Below are positions 6,248 through 17,100 of a stretch of DNA of 64,000 nt, piece after piece. Source of the stretch: Chitinophaga pinensis (GTDB lineage: Bacteria > Bacteroidota > Bacteroidia > B-17B0 > Aurantibacillaceae); assembly GCA_945887955.1 (NCBI GenBank), contig CAMCZO010000001.1, positions 1 to 64,000 on the forward strand. Direction: 5' to 3'. How positions within the stretch are numbered: the stretch's first letter is position 1; every line of letters starts with the position of its first letter. The notes beneath the pieces were generated by a model. The model was given only the letters and a program-made list of their open reading frames with translations, ran no database searches and was not told where the DNA came from. The position numbers and the translations under genes are program-made.

Positions 6248-7528
6248 TCAATAATTGATTAAATCCTGCCCAATATCACCTCGAAAATATTTACCCTCGT
6301 AATTAATTTTATTTGCGCAATCAAAACTTTTATTGACAGCATACTTAATCGTATTTCCAAAAGAAGTAACAGCAAAAACTCTTCCGCCATTGGTATAAAC
6401 TTTATCATTAACTAATTTAGTACCCGAATGAAATATTAATGAATCATTATTATTATCAATTCCTTGTATTAATATATCTTTTTTAAATTCTCCGGGATAA
6501 CCACCACTAACCAAAACTACAGTTGTTGCAATTTCGTTAATTGTTTCGTAATGTTTGGTATTTAAATTTTTGTTAGCTACTCCGTTTAACAAATCCAATA
6601 AATCAGATTTAATTCTTGGGATGACCACTTCTGTTTCAGGATCACCCATTCTGCAATTATATTCAATCACTGATGGTTCGCCATTGCAATTCATTAAACC
6701 AATAAAAATAAATCCACAATAATCAATTCCATCTTTAATCAATCCGTTAATTGTTGGAATAATAATTTTTTCTTCAACTATTTTTATAAACTTTTCGTCG
6801 GCAAATGGAACAGGACTTACTGCGCCCATTCCACCGGTATTTAATCCTGTATCTCCTTCACCAATTCTTTTATAATCTTTAGCTGCAGGTAATATTTTAT
6901 AAGATATTCCGTCGGTTAAAACAAAAACAGATAATTCTATTCCAAATAAAAATTCCTCAATAACAACTTTATTTCCTGCTGAACCAAATTTTGAATTAAT
7001 TAAAATATTAGTTAATTCTTCTTTAGCTTGATGAATGTCTTGAATGATAAGAACCCCTTTTCCTGCAGCTAATCCATCGGCCTTTAATACAAAAGGTGCT
7101 TGTAAAGTATCTAAAAAATTAAATCCGTCCCTTAAACTTTCTTTAGTAAATGTGCCGTAACGAGCAGTCGGGATTCCATGTTTTTTCATAAAAGCCTTAC
7201 TAAAATCTTTACTGCCTTCTAATTGAGCTCCATCTTTTTTAGGCCCAATAACGGGAATGTCTTTTAAAATATCATCTTGTAAAAAAAAATCGTGTAATCC
7301 ATTTACTAATGGATCTTCTGGTCCTACTAAAACTAAATTAATATCTTTTTCCCAAACCAAATTTTTTATAGCTTCAAAATCTGTTAAAGAAATAGCTACA
7401 TTAATTCCACAATTTGCGGTTCCAGCATTTCCAGGGGCAATGTATAAATTTTGTAATAATTTACTTTGTGAAATCTTCCATGCAAAAGCATGCTCTCTTC
7501 CTCCAGAACCTAAAATTAGAACATTCAT
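6248..7528 (-). CDS. purD: Phosphoribosylamine--glycine ligase
   Basis: GARS catalyses the second step of purine synthesis: 5-phosphoribosylamine + glycine + ATP gives GAR. The 426-residue length is normal. The N-terminus MNVLILGSGGREHAFAWKI is the family signature, followed by APGNAGTA, then the ATP-grasp domain (FVLKADGLAAGKGV, IEEFLFGIELSVFVLTDG) and the closing GFIFIGLMN and YNCRMGDPETEVVIPR motifs that bind metal and nucleotide. It is cytosolic and stands alone here, facing the end of the accessory block. The ATG at 7528 is the only start consistent with the conserved N-terminus. The 249 bp upstream hold no gene. Confidence 0.95.
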   Translation of the reverse strand: MNVLILGSGGREHAFAWKISQSKLLQNLYIAPGNAGTANCGINVAISLTDFEAIKNLVWEKDINLVLVGPEDPLVNGLHDFFLQDDILKDIPVIGPKKDGAQLEGSKDFSKAFMKKHGIPTARYGTFTKESLRDGFNFLDTLQAPFVLKADGLAAGKGVLIIQDIHQAKEELTNILINSKFGSAGNKVVIEEFLFGIELSVFVLTDGISYKILPAAKDYKRIGEGDTGLNTGGMGAVSPVPFADEKFIKIVEEKIIIPTINGLIKDGIDYCGFIFIGLMNCNGEPSVIEYNCRMGDPETEVVIPRIKSDLLDLLNGVANKNLNTKHYETINEIATTVVLVSGGYPGEFKKDILIQGIDNNNDSLIFHSGTKLVNDKVYTNGGRVFAVTSFGNTIKYAVNKSFDCANKINYEGKYFRGDIGQDLINY

Positions 7529-7777
7529 AAACCAATATTATTAATTAAATATTAGATTACAATGTCAGTTTTAAAATGTTGTTTTGCAAATTGTTTTTTA
7601 AAAGATTTAGAACAAAAAACATTTTTTGTTAATATAAAAAATTAACATCATAACCAAACTCAACATTAATTTTTTCCTCGTTTTAAAGAACTAATAAACA
7701 ATCCATTAGTAATATATTTTAAGATTTATTAAGCAAGGAAGTTAAAATATATTGTAATTTTAAACGTTATCAATTAG

Positions 7778-9790
7778 GTGAAAAAAAACTTTTTTATACT
7801 GATTTTTTTTGTGATTAGACTCTATTCACAAGTTAATCCGCCCGACTTCCGATGCATACAAATTCTAACCAATGGAGATACAAAACTAACTTGGATTCCA
7901 ATAAATAGCTCTATTAATTCTTTTTTTTCTTATGAAATATGGCGAGCTACTTCTAAAAATGGACCCTATAACTTAAAAGGAACAGTTAATTCATTTAGTA
8001 CCACTAATTTTATTGATATAGGAGCGCCTTCTTCAAATTTAAGTCTTTATTATTATGTGTTAACTAAATATAATACAGGTGGAACTCAATCCTCTATTAA
8101 TTCTGACACTTTAAAAACTATTTTTTTAAATTTAAATAGTATTCCTGGGGCTGTTGATGTAAAATTAAATTATAACACGATACATCAACCTAAATTAGCA
8201 TCAACATCTAGTTCATTTGCGATATATAAAGAATATCCTTTAGGAACATGGGCTGTTTTTGGAAACACAGCAAATTCAAATTACGCTGATACCATTAGCG
8301 TTTGTAGTTCCACCATCAATTATCAAATTAAACTAAATGATAATAGTGGATGCGTTTCAACATCTGCAATTTTAGGTGGATTTTACCATGATATTAGTGC
8401 GCCGGATTCGGTTCAAATTGATTCTATTAGTGTTTTACCAAATGGAAATACGACTGTCGCTTGGAAAATTCCTAGACAAAATGACATTGTAAAATATCAA
8501 ATTTATTTATTTAATGGCACTGCTCAAACGCTTGCAATTATTCCTGGAATACAAACTAAATCATACACCTATTCAACAAGTTCTGCAGAAAATAATACGG
8601 TTTCACTATTTGTTGCAGCAATAGATAGCTGCAATAACTTAGGAGGTTTTGATAAAAGACCAGTTAGTTTATTTTTAAAAACAAAATATGATTATTGCGC
8701 CTATCAAACTACATTAAATTGGAACGAATATATTAATTTACAAAATGGATTATTAGAATACAGAATTTATTATTCAGAAAACGGATCCACATTTACTCAA
8801 ATATCAAGCACTCAACAAACCAACTATATTCATAAATATCCAACACCAGGAAAAAATCTGTGTTACTTTATTCGGGTAATTAATAAAACTAAAAACGTTA
8901 CTTCTACTTCAAATAAAGTTTGTTTTTTTTCAACACAAACTCCCTCTTCTAACTATGTTTATATTAAAACAGCTAGCGTTTTAAGTGATTCAGAAACAAA
9001 ATTAACTATACTCGTTGATAGCTCTAAAACTATTAAGGGGTTAACTATTTTAAGATCCAATACTGGAATAAACTACTCTAATATTGGATTTATTAATTAT
9101 AATGGTGCAGGCAACTACAGTTTTGTTGATAAATCTACCTTAAACAAAACACAAAATTATTTCTACAAAGTAGCAGTAAAAGATAGCTGCGGAAATAACA
9201 GAATAACAAGCAATCCAGTTAAAACTATGCTTTTAAATATTAAAGAAGATGATGATAATTTATTTGTAAAACATTTAAGTTGGATTAACTATGAAGGTTT
9301 TTTAGGAGGGATAGGTGGCTATAAAATTTATCGGATTGATAATCAATTTTTAAATGCAACAGAAATTGGTGTTACAAACTTTGAAACAACCACTTTTACT
9401 GATACTTTAGATGAAGTGGCCCCAAATGGCTCAAAAATAGAATATGTTGTAGAATGTATAGAAAACACATTAAATAATTATGGAATAAAAAGTAGTAGTT
9501 TTTCTAATGGCAGAGATGTTTATATGGAAGCTAATCTATTTATCCCGAATGCCTTTATGCCTAATGGTATTAATAAAACATGGCGGCCAAGATCTTTTTT
9601 TGTAGATAAATTACAATATGAACTAAACGTATTTAATCGATGGGGAGAACTTGTTTTTCATAGTAATAATGATACTGAAGAATGGGATGGAAAAAACTGT
9701 TTAACTGGAATATATGTTTATGTAATTAATTATAAAAACTCCAAAGGCAAAACCCAACAAACCAGTGGAAAAATTTCATTGATAAAATAA
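7778..9790 (+). CDS. Exported fibronectin-type repeat protein with T9SS type B sorting domain
   Basis: This is a 670-residue secreted protein. The start is GTG at 7778, giving MKKNFFILIFFVIRLYSQ, a clear signal peptide. The body is a string of roughly 100-residue beta-sandwich units with phrases such as YEIWRATSKNGPYN, FTDTLDEVAPNGSKIEYVV and AVKDSCGNN, typical of fibronectin III-like repeats. The last 85 residues (FIPNAFMPNG, LNVFNRWGELVFHSNN, EEWDGKNCLTGIYVYVI) are the gliding-motility-associated C-terminal domain, the type B signal for the type IX secretion system. It should be secreted or attached to the cell surface. The Cys pairs spread along the repeats suggest disulphides. The binding target is unknown. 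It is followed by a VWA gene 78 bp downstream. Confidence 0.85.
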   Translation: MKKNFFILIFFVIRLYSQVNPPDFRCIQILTNGDTKLTWIPINSSINSFFSYEIWRATSKNGPYNLKGTVNSFSTTNFIDIGAPSSNLSLYYYVLTKYNTGGTQSSINSDTLKTIFLNLNSIPGAVDVKLNYNTIHQPKLASTSSSFAIYKEYPLGTWAVFGNTANSNYADTISVCSSTINYQIKLNDNSGCVSTSAILGGFYHDISAPDSVQIDSISVLPNGNTTVAWKIPRQNDIVKYQIYLFNGTAQTLAIIPGIQTKSYTYSTSSAENNTVSLFVAAIDSCNNLGGFDKRPVSLFLKTKYDYCAYQTTLNWNEYINLQNGLLEYRIYYSENGSTFTQISSTQQTNYIHKYPTPGKNLCYFIRVINKTKNVTSTSNKVCFFSTQTPSSNYVYIKTASVLSDSETKLTILVDSSKTIKGLTILRSNTGINYSNIGFINYNGAGNYSFVDKSTLNKTQNYFYKVAVKDSCGNNRITSNPVKTMLLNIKEDDDNLFVKHLSWINYEGFLGGIGGYKIYRIDNQFLNATEIGVTNFETTTFTDTLDEVAPNGSKIEYVVECIENTLNNYGIKSSSFSNGRDVYMEANLFIPNAFMPNGINKTWRPRSFFVDKLQYELNVFNRWGELVFHSNNDTEEWDGKNCLTGIYVYVINYKNSKGKTQQTSGKISLIK

Positions 9791-9868
9791 GGTTAAAAAC
9801 AAAAAGTTAAAAACTTTTTTTTATTCCAATTAATACTGAATCTGATAATTGTAATTTAGAACTTATAA

Positions 9869-11230
9869 ATGCGTTTAATTTCTCTATTTTTAATTTGTGT
9901 GAGTTTTGGTTTTGGGCAAAAAAAATTAAAACCTAAATCTACACGTATTTTATTTGTATTTGATGCAAGCAAAAGCATGAAAACTGAATACAATGGAATT
10001 ACTCGAATAGAAGGTGCAAAAAAATTATTTTATAAATTTATTGACAGTTTAAGTAAAGATAAAACTTATCAATTTGCATTACGCGTATACGGACAAACGG
10101 TAAAGTATCCTCCAGGCGATTGTAAAGACAGTAAACTAATTGTTCCATTTATGCCTAATAATATCAACTTAATTAAGCAAAAAGTAAGCGAAGCAAAACC
10201 AACGGGAATAACCCCCATAGAGCATTCTCTGACAGAAGCAGCAAACGATTTTAAAGAAAATGGCACGAATAACATTGTAATTATTATTACTGATGGCATT
10301 GAAGAATGTGGCGGAGATCCTTGTAAAGCAAGACAAAAATTAACTGAAAAGGGAATTCATTTTAAACCATTTATTATCGGAATTGGCTTAAGCATAGAAC
10401 AAATAAAAACTTTTGAATGTGTAGGCGACTTTTATGATATTGAAAACACATCTACACTTTCAGATATTTCGAATATTATTCAACAACAATTATTAAATAA
10501 AACAAGCAGTCAAGTTAATTTATTAGACCATAAAACTCAGCCATCGGAAACAAATGTAAATCTTACATTTTATGATGTAGAAAAAAAAGAATATAAATAT
10601 AATTATATTCATACTTTAAATTATCAAAATAACCCTGATACATTATATTTAGAAAATGAACCAACTTATAAAGTTATTGCAAATACAATTCCACCATCAG
10701 AAAGTAAGGAAATTAAACTATCAATAGGCAAACACACTGTTATTCCTATAGATGCTCCTCAAGGATTTCTAAAAATTTCAAGAAATCAAGGTGTTTATAA
10801 TTTTAATGAAAAAGTTAAATGTATTATCCGAAAATCAAACGAGATGAATACAATAAACATTCAACCTATCAATACTACAGAAAAATATATTATAGGCAAT
10901 TACGATCTTGAAATTTTAACTTTACCACGCATATTATTCAATTTTAATACTATAGAGCCAACAAAAACAAAGGTCATTACAATTCCTAGTGCCGGCCTTT
11001 TACAAGTTAAATGTATAGAAGCAGGCGACGGAAGCATATTATTAAAACGAGAAAACAATTTAGAATGGGTTTGCAATTTAGGCACTCAAACTATTCAATC
11101 TTTTTATTTACAACCAGGAAATTATATTGGAGTGTGGAGAGCAAAAGCCCTAAAAGGAAGCATTTATTCTATAGAAAAAAAATTTACTATAACTTCAGAT
11201 ACCCAGACAACAATCGAATTTTATAAGTAA
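9869..11230 (+). CDS. Exported von Willebrand factor A domain protein
   Basis: This is a 453-residue protein with a signal peptide (MRLISLFLICVSFGFGQ) followed at once by a VWA domain (about 24-210). The metal-binding MIDAS motif DASKS lies at 32-36, with the expected SLTEAANDF and IIIITDGIEECGGDPCKA segments further on. The second half is beta-rich and without a recognised family; one segment (residues 270-330) resembles a carboxypeptidase-regulatory-like or beta-sandwich fold. There is no T9SS tail and no C-terminal membrane helix, so it is probably periplasmic or released. It likely shares a transcript with the preceding T9SS type B protein. A rho-independent terminator lies about 130 bp downstream. 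Confidence 0.75.
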   Translation: MRLISLFLICVSFGFGQKKLKPKSTRILFVFDASKSMKTEYNGITRIEGAKKLFYKFIDSLSKDKTYQFALRVYGQTVKYPPGDCKDSKLIVPFMPNNINLIKQKVSEAKPTGITPIEHSLTEAANDFKENGTNNIVIIITDGIEECGGDPCKARQKLTEKGIHFKPFIIGIGLSIEQIKTFECVGDFYDIENTSTLSDISNIIQQQLLNKTSSQVNLLDHKTQPSETNVNLTFYDVEKKEYKYNYIHTLNYQNNPDTLYLENEPTYKVIANTIPPSESKEIKLSIGKHTVIPIDAPQGFLKISRNQGVYNFNEKVKCIIRKSNEMNTINIQPINTTEKYIIGNYDLEILTLPRILFNFNTIEPTKTKVITIPSAGLLQVKCIEAGDGSILLKRENNLEWVCNLGTQTIQSFYLQPGNYIGVWRAKALKGSIYSIEKKFTITSDTQTTIEFYK

Positions 11231-11360
11231 CAATTTTATATTTACCTAACATTAAAATGACCATTAAAAAAAATAAAATTCTATAAAACAGACATTCTAT
11301 TTTTAAATCTTTTGAAATAATTATATTGGTTAATTAGCTATACTATTTTTCTAAAAAAAA

Positions 11361-11381
11361 TCCCCGATAAATTACCGGGGA
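11361..11381 (+). terminator. Bidirectional rho-independent terminator
   Basis: TCCCCG (11361-11366) pairs with CGGGGA (11376-11381) around a 9-nt loop, preceded by a run of A and followed by a run of T. It sits between the convergent VWA gene and the Ig-repeat gene and works by structure in both directions. Confidence 0.8.
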
Positions 11382-11416
11382 TTTTTTATTGATTATGAGT
11401 TGATTAAATTAAATCA

Positions 11417-14092
11417 TTATTCTTTAATTACACTTCCTCTGTAAACAGATTGATTATTTTCCATTACATTGATAAAATAAATTCCTTTATCAAATAAATT
11501 CAGGTTAATTTGATTCATCAATTCTGCTTTTTGTGATTTAATAATCTGTCCTAATACATTTGTAATAGTTAAGTAAGTATTGTTTATGTTAGTCAGTTCA
11601 ATAGTAAACTCTCCGTTATTTGGATTAGGATAAATTCTTAATCCATTTTGATTGCTTAATTCGCTAATGCCTGTGCATGTATTTACTTTTAACTGAACGG
11701 TTGCTGTTCCTAAACATCCATTTAAATTGGTTCCTGTTACCGTGTAATTCGTGTTGATGATTGGATTAATTGCAAAACTTGGGGTTGTTGCTGTATTATT
11801 CCATACATAGGTATTTGCTCCATTGGCTGTTAATATCGTAGACTCTCCTCTACAAATTACACTTCTGGTTAATACCGCTGTTACCGTTGGGTTTGGATTG
11901 ATTGTTAAATTAACTGATCCGGTGCTATTGCAAGACATGTTATTTATTACCGTTACAGCACTTACTGTGTATAATGTACTTACACTCGGATAAACAAATA
12001 TACTTGATCCTGTTCCGCCATTACTCCATAAATAGGTAGTTCCTCCGGATGCATTCAAGGTAATTGAACTTCCCATACAAATGGCTGTTGAATTACTTAC
12101 CGTTAAGGTTTGGGTAAATACATTTATACTTACGGTTTGGGTAGTACTGCATCCTCCTGCTCCTGAGCTTAATACTGTATAAACTGTGTTTGCTGTTGGA
12201 CTAACAACTACTGCCGCTGTGGTTGGTCCAAAATTCCAAGTATAATTACTGCCTCCAGAAGCTGTTAATGTTGATGAACCTCCAGCGCAAATTAAGGTCT
12301 CGCTTGCTATTACATTAATAATAGGGCTTGGGTTTACGAGTACCACTTGGGTAGAATTAGAGGTGCAACCTAAAGAGTTTGTTCCGCTTACTTGATAGGC
12401 TGTTGGTGCTATTGGACTAACAACTAAACTTGAGCTCACTGTTGGACCAGATTGCCAAGTATAAGTAGAGGCGCCGAAGGCAGTTAATGTTACTTGTGCT
12501 CCAGCGCAAATAATTGAATTGCTTGCAGAGGTAGTTACCGTTGGGTTAGGGTTGGCAATTACTGTAATGTTTGCAATTCCACCACAAGGGCCGCTTGTTC
12601 CGGCAACTGTATATATTGTAGTTGCTAATGGGCTAATGATGCAATTTACACCTACTATATTTCCGGGCATCCAAGTATATGTACTTGCACCACCTGCTGT
12701 TAAGGTAGCCACATTTCCTGCACATACTGCCGATGAGGTTGATATGGCAATAACTGGTAAAGCCGAAACCGTTATAGTTTGCGTTGTTGAATAGGTGCCA
12801 CAAGCGTTGGTTCCTGTTAATGTATAAATTACTGTCGCTAATGGTGTAAAAGGTACTCCATTAGAAACACCACCAGTCCAGGTATAAGTATTAGCTCCTA
12901 TACCAGTTAAAGTAACTGTATTACTTAAACAAACTGCGTTAGTTGAAGAAGATGCACTTATTGAAGAATTTTGAACTGTAATTGTAACAATATTAGTCGC
13001 TATACAAGCTGCTGTGCTTGTTCCTGTTACTGAATATACTGTAGTTGCTGTTGGACTTACTACAATAGAATTAGCTGTACTACCAGTGTTCCATAAAATA
13101 CCACTGGCTGCATTGGTGCTTAACGTAACAGCAGAACCTAAACAAATTGGATTGGAAGAAGGATTTAATGAGATGTTACATAATGGGGTAATGATAACTT
13201 TTCCATGACCTAAATTAAATCCGGAAGTGTTTGACTGATTGAGTCCATTATTATAAGAACCGCCGCCACCACCCCAACAAGCTGGCTGCCCAAGAGATGC
13301 CCCGCCACCGCCACTATAGCCACCGCCACCGCCACCGCGGTTATTATTCCAACTTTGAGTACCGCCGCCGCCACCAAAGCCACCTATCCCTCCGTTTGCA
13401 TATGGTAAGGCGCCAACATTACCCCCCAAGGCACCGTTAGTAAACGATAATGCAGGTCCTGTAGTTCCACCTCCATCGCCGTAAAAACCGGCACCTCCAT
13501 TAGCCGAAGAAATAGCTGCTCCACCCGACCCAGCTGTTCCTCCTATGCCAGATGTAGAACCTACACCTGAATTTCCACTAGTACTAATTGTTCCGTCAGC
13601 AGAACTTGCAACATAAGAAGTAGCATGAGAACCTCCACCGCCGCCAGCAACAACTAAGGGCGTATTGTTAAGTAGAGATACAAATGAACCACCGCCACCT
13701 CCAAATTGCAGTGTTCCTGCTGCTGGGTTTACCTGTCCCATTTGACCTACTGCAATTTTCAAAACAGTTCCAGCTGTAAAAGGAAAATCGCCTGCTATTT
13801 TTGCGCCTTTGCCTGCAAAACCTCCATAGCCCTCTGCTCCAAAAGCTTCGATTCTATATGAGCCACCTGTTGATATTGTAAAAGTTTGAATACCACTGTT
13901 TGACGTTACTAAACCATTTAGATTATTTGTTGCATAGGCAGAATTAACCTGAGCTTGTGTTGGGCCCGTTGCACCAGTTGCAGAAGCATTAGTAAAAGTA
14001 TAGGTTTGCTGTGCATTTAATAAAAAAGAATTAATTGTTATAAAAAAAATCATTTTTATAACACTAAGATGTTTTGATGATTTATTTTTCAT
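11417..14092 (-). CDS. Large surface protein: glycine-rich domain, seven Ig-like repeats, T9SS type A tail
   Basis: This is an 891-residue exported protein. After a signal peptide ending near NAQQ, residues 30-305 form a glycine-rich domain with long Gly clusters around FGGGGGSFVSLLNN, VVAGGGGGSHAT and NNRGGGGGGYSGGGGAS, of the type found in bacterial glycine-rich adhesin-like proteins. Residues 305-805 hold seven tandem units of about 70 residues, each with a Cys near its start and one near its end and the phrase LTA.GA..Y.W.....V.P...T.Y.V.GT. The last 80 residues (LRIYPNPNNGEFTIEL to GIYFINVMENN) are the T9SS type A sorting domain. It should be displayed on or released from the surface. 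The ligand is unknown. It is a single gene with a terminator downstream. Confidence 0.8.
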   Translation of the reverse strand: MKNKSSKHLSVIKMIFFITINSFLLNAQQTYTFTNASATGATGPTQAQVNSAYATNNLNGLVTSNSGIQTFTISTGGSYRIEAFGAEGYGGFAGKGAKIAGDFPFTAGTVLKIAVGQMGQVNPAAGTLQFGGGGGSFVSLLNNTPLVVAGGGGGSHATSYVASSADGTISTSGNSGVGSTSGIGGTAGSGGAAISSANGGAGFYGDGGGTTGPALSFTNGALGGNVGALPYANGGIGGFGGGGGTQSWNNNRGGGGGGYSGGGGASLGQPACWGGGGGSYNNGLNQSNTSGFNLGHGKVIITPLCNISLNPSSNPICLGSAVTLSTNAASGILWNTGSTANSIVVSPTATTVYSVTGTSTAACIATNIVTITVQNSSISASSSTNAVCLSNTVTLTGIGANTYTWTGGVSNGVPFTPLATVIYTLTGTNACGTYSTTQTITVSALPVIAISTSSAVCAGNVATLTAGGASTYTWMPGNIVGVNCIISPLATTIYTVAGTSGPCGGIANITVIANPNPTVTTSASNSIICAGAQVTLTAFGASTYTWQSGPTVSSSLVVSPIAPTAYQVSGTNSLGCTSNSTQVVLVNPSPIINVIASETLICAGGSSTLTASGGSNYTWNFGPTTAAVVVSPTANTVYTVLSSGAGGCSTTQTVSINVFTQTLTVSNSTAICMGSSITLNASGGTTYLWSNGGTGSSIFVYPSVSTLYTVSAVTVINNMSCNSTGSVNLTINPNPTVTAVLTRSVICRGESTILTANGANTYVWNNTATTPSFAINPIINTNYTVTGTNLNGCLGTATVQLKVNTCTGISELSNQNGLRIYPNPNNGEFTIELTNINNTYLTITNVLGQIIKSQKAELMNQINLNLFDKGIYFINVMENNQSVYRGSVIKE

Positions 14093-14187
14093 GTTTTATT
14101 GATTTATGTTTTGATTATTAATTAATTGAGGTAAAATTAAAAAAAATAAAATAAAGTCATTAATTGTTTAAATAAAAAAATCTAGTT

Positions 14188-17100
14188 TTAAAATTCAGGA
14201 AGTCTTCCATAAGTAGCTGGCATTTTTAAGTTTTCGGCTTTTAATTCAAATTGTTCAGTTAAAAACTTTAGTTCTTTTATTTTTTTATAAATCGGTAAAA
14301 ATGATGTTTTTAGTTCGTTGTATTTTTCCTCTAAAGTACCAGTACTCCCATAACTTTGCGACCAAGTAGACGAAATCATATTTTCTAAATCTCCAACAAA
14401 ACCAGGAACAATTTCGAACTCTCTTTTAGCTAAACTTACATCTCCGTCTAACTTTAATTCTAATTCTTTGGTTTGGTTTTCTAAAATAGACATTTCTGAA
14501 ACTAAACCTAAAAGACCAGTACCACTTTTAGTAATTCCTAATTTCAAATACTTTATTCTATTTTTCAAATGATTTAGATAATCTGCAGAACCAAGAACTA
14601 TTCTTCTGAACTCAGCAATTTGATTATTAAGCTGCATTTGCTTTAATACATCTTTGGCTGGAAGTGAACCTTGATGCATTGTTTTAATTTGAAAAGAAAC
14701 TTTTTCGCATAAAATTTCTTTTTTATCATTTATAACTTTTATAATTTGAGCAAAATATTTACCAGGAAGGGCTTCGTGGCCTTGATCCGCTTCATAATAA
14801 GGGTTTTCTAAATCAGGGGTATTAAAATTAATAGGCGACGAAACTTCGTAAGTACCATCCCAAACTGTGGATTGCATGCCTTTTTTAAAATTTAATTTAA
14901 GTTTTTTTATCTCGTTATTTTGTTCGTCTGTAATAACTAAAAATAAGAGCGGCGCTATTTCATTATCTTCTAAACGGATACTATCATTTGATGGATAAAT
15001 AAGGTCTTCGTTATTTTTTAATTTTTTCTTTTCAATTTCTGTACGTTTTTCTTTTATTGATTTGTAATCTTCTTTAATAAATAAATTAAAGGTGGCTCCA
15101 ACTGGAGGGTTTTTTGCGGTATAAAAAGCTTCCCCTTGAAAAGATTTTCCTCTGTGGCCATAGGGTCTTGATTCTTTAAAAACAAGACCATCTTTTACAT
15201 TAAAAATTGTATTCTTTTTTAAATCTTCGTCTTTAATCGTTTGAATTAGTGAATAATTATCTAAAACATAAAATCCTCTGCCGAAAGTTGCAAGAACTAT
15301 GTCATTTTGGTCTTTTTGAATAGCAATATCACGAATAGAAATAGAAGCAGGCATTCCATTATTAAGTTTAAGCCAGTTTTTACCTCCATTATTTGTAAAA
15401 TAAAAACCAAATTCGGTGCCACAAAATAAAATTTCTGGATTTTTATAGTCTTCTGCTATACAATAAACAGCTCCATTTTCGGGCAGGTTTGAAGAAATAC
15501 TACTCCATGTTTTTCCTTTATCATTACTCTTTAAAAGATAAGGTTTAAAATCGCCTTGTCTTAAATTATTAAAAGCGGCGTAAACAATATTTTGATTATG
15601 TTGCGAAGCCAATAAATACTGAACCAATGTTCCAACAGTTGTTTCTTTAAATTTAGTTTCAGGAATCCCTACAAACTTTTCTATCTTGGTCCATGTTTGT
15701 CCTGCATTATCTGTTAATTGAATTAATCCATCATCAGTTCCAGCATAAATTAGATTTTCATTTATAGGAGATTCACACAAAGAAGTAATGTTTCCAAATA
15801 AAGAAGTGCTTTGATTTTTAGCAACAGCATCCATACTCCAAACTTTACCCATTACAGGTAATTTATTACGGTCTATTTTTCGAGTTAAATCTGGACTAAT
15901 AACACTCCAAGAATCTCCACGATTATTACTTCTAAAAATTTTATTAGCGGCAAAGTATAAGCGTTTATTATCTGCATTGCTTATTATTAGGGGAGAATCC
16001 CAGTTCCATTTTAATGCTGTTTCGCCTTGTTTTTCAGTTGGTTTAATCGAAACTTGCTCGCCAGTTTTTCTATCAAAACGGATTAAACCTCCATATTGCC
16101 ATTGGCTATAAACAATATTTGGATCCAAAGGGTCTACCCTACTTTGAAAACCATCACCGCCAACCGTTACAAACCAATCTGCATTAGTAATACCACTAGC
16201 GGAAATAGTTCTAGCAGGTCCTCCTAAAGTATTGTTATCTTGAGTTCCTCCATAAACATAGTAAAAAGGTTTACTATTATCTACACTAACTCTGTAAAAT
16301 TGAGTAATAGGTAAATTTGCTTTAAAATTCCATGTTTTTGCAGCATCAAAACTTTCGTACAAACCTCCATCACATCCCATTAATAAATGATTAGTATGAT
16401 CTGGAAAAATATAAATTGCGTGATTGTCGACATGTTTATTTTTCTCGCCAAGCGTGTTAAAACTTTTTCCACCATTAAGCGAAACCATGGCGTAAGTATC
16501 TAATGAATATATTTTATTCTCGTCGTTTGGGTCGGGTACAATTTCTTGGTAATAATTTCCTGCAGTTGAAAAATCGCTTTGTTTATTCCAACTTGCACCT
16601 CTGTCTTCACTTTTATAGACGCCTTTACCATCAGTAGCTTCTACAATGGCATAAATAATATCTGAATTAGTTGGGGGTAGTGCTAATCCAATTCTACCTA
16701 TATCATTATTAGGCAAACCATTATTAATTTTTTTCCAAGTTACTCCAGCATCAACACTTTTGTATACAGAACTTTCAGGACCACCACTAATAAAAGTCCA
16801 TTCATGACGGCGGCGCTGATGAGCACATGCATATAAAACAGATGAATTATTATTATCCATGTGAATTTCATTAAAACCAGTATTTTCACTTACCGACAAA
16901 ATGATTTTCCAAGTTATTCCGCCGTCTATTGTTTTATAAATTCCCCTTTCGCCTCCTGCCGCCCATAAGGGACCGTAAGCTGCAACATAAACTATATTTG
17001 AATTAGCTGGGTCAATAACAATACGACCAATGTGTTCTGATTTAGAAAGTCCCATATTTTTAAAAGATTTTCCCCCATCTTCGCTTTTATAAATTCCATC

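Noticed and set aside
12519..13208. Forward frames inside the Ig-repeat gene
   Set aside because: They lie opposite highly repetitive coding sequence (period about 210 bp) and only mirror it.
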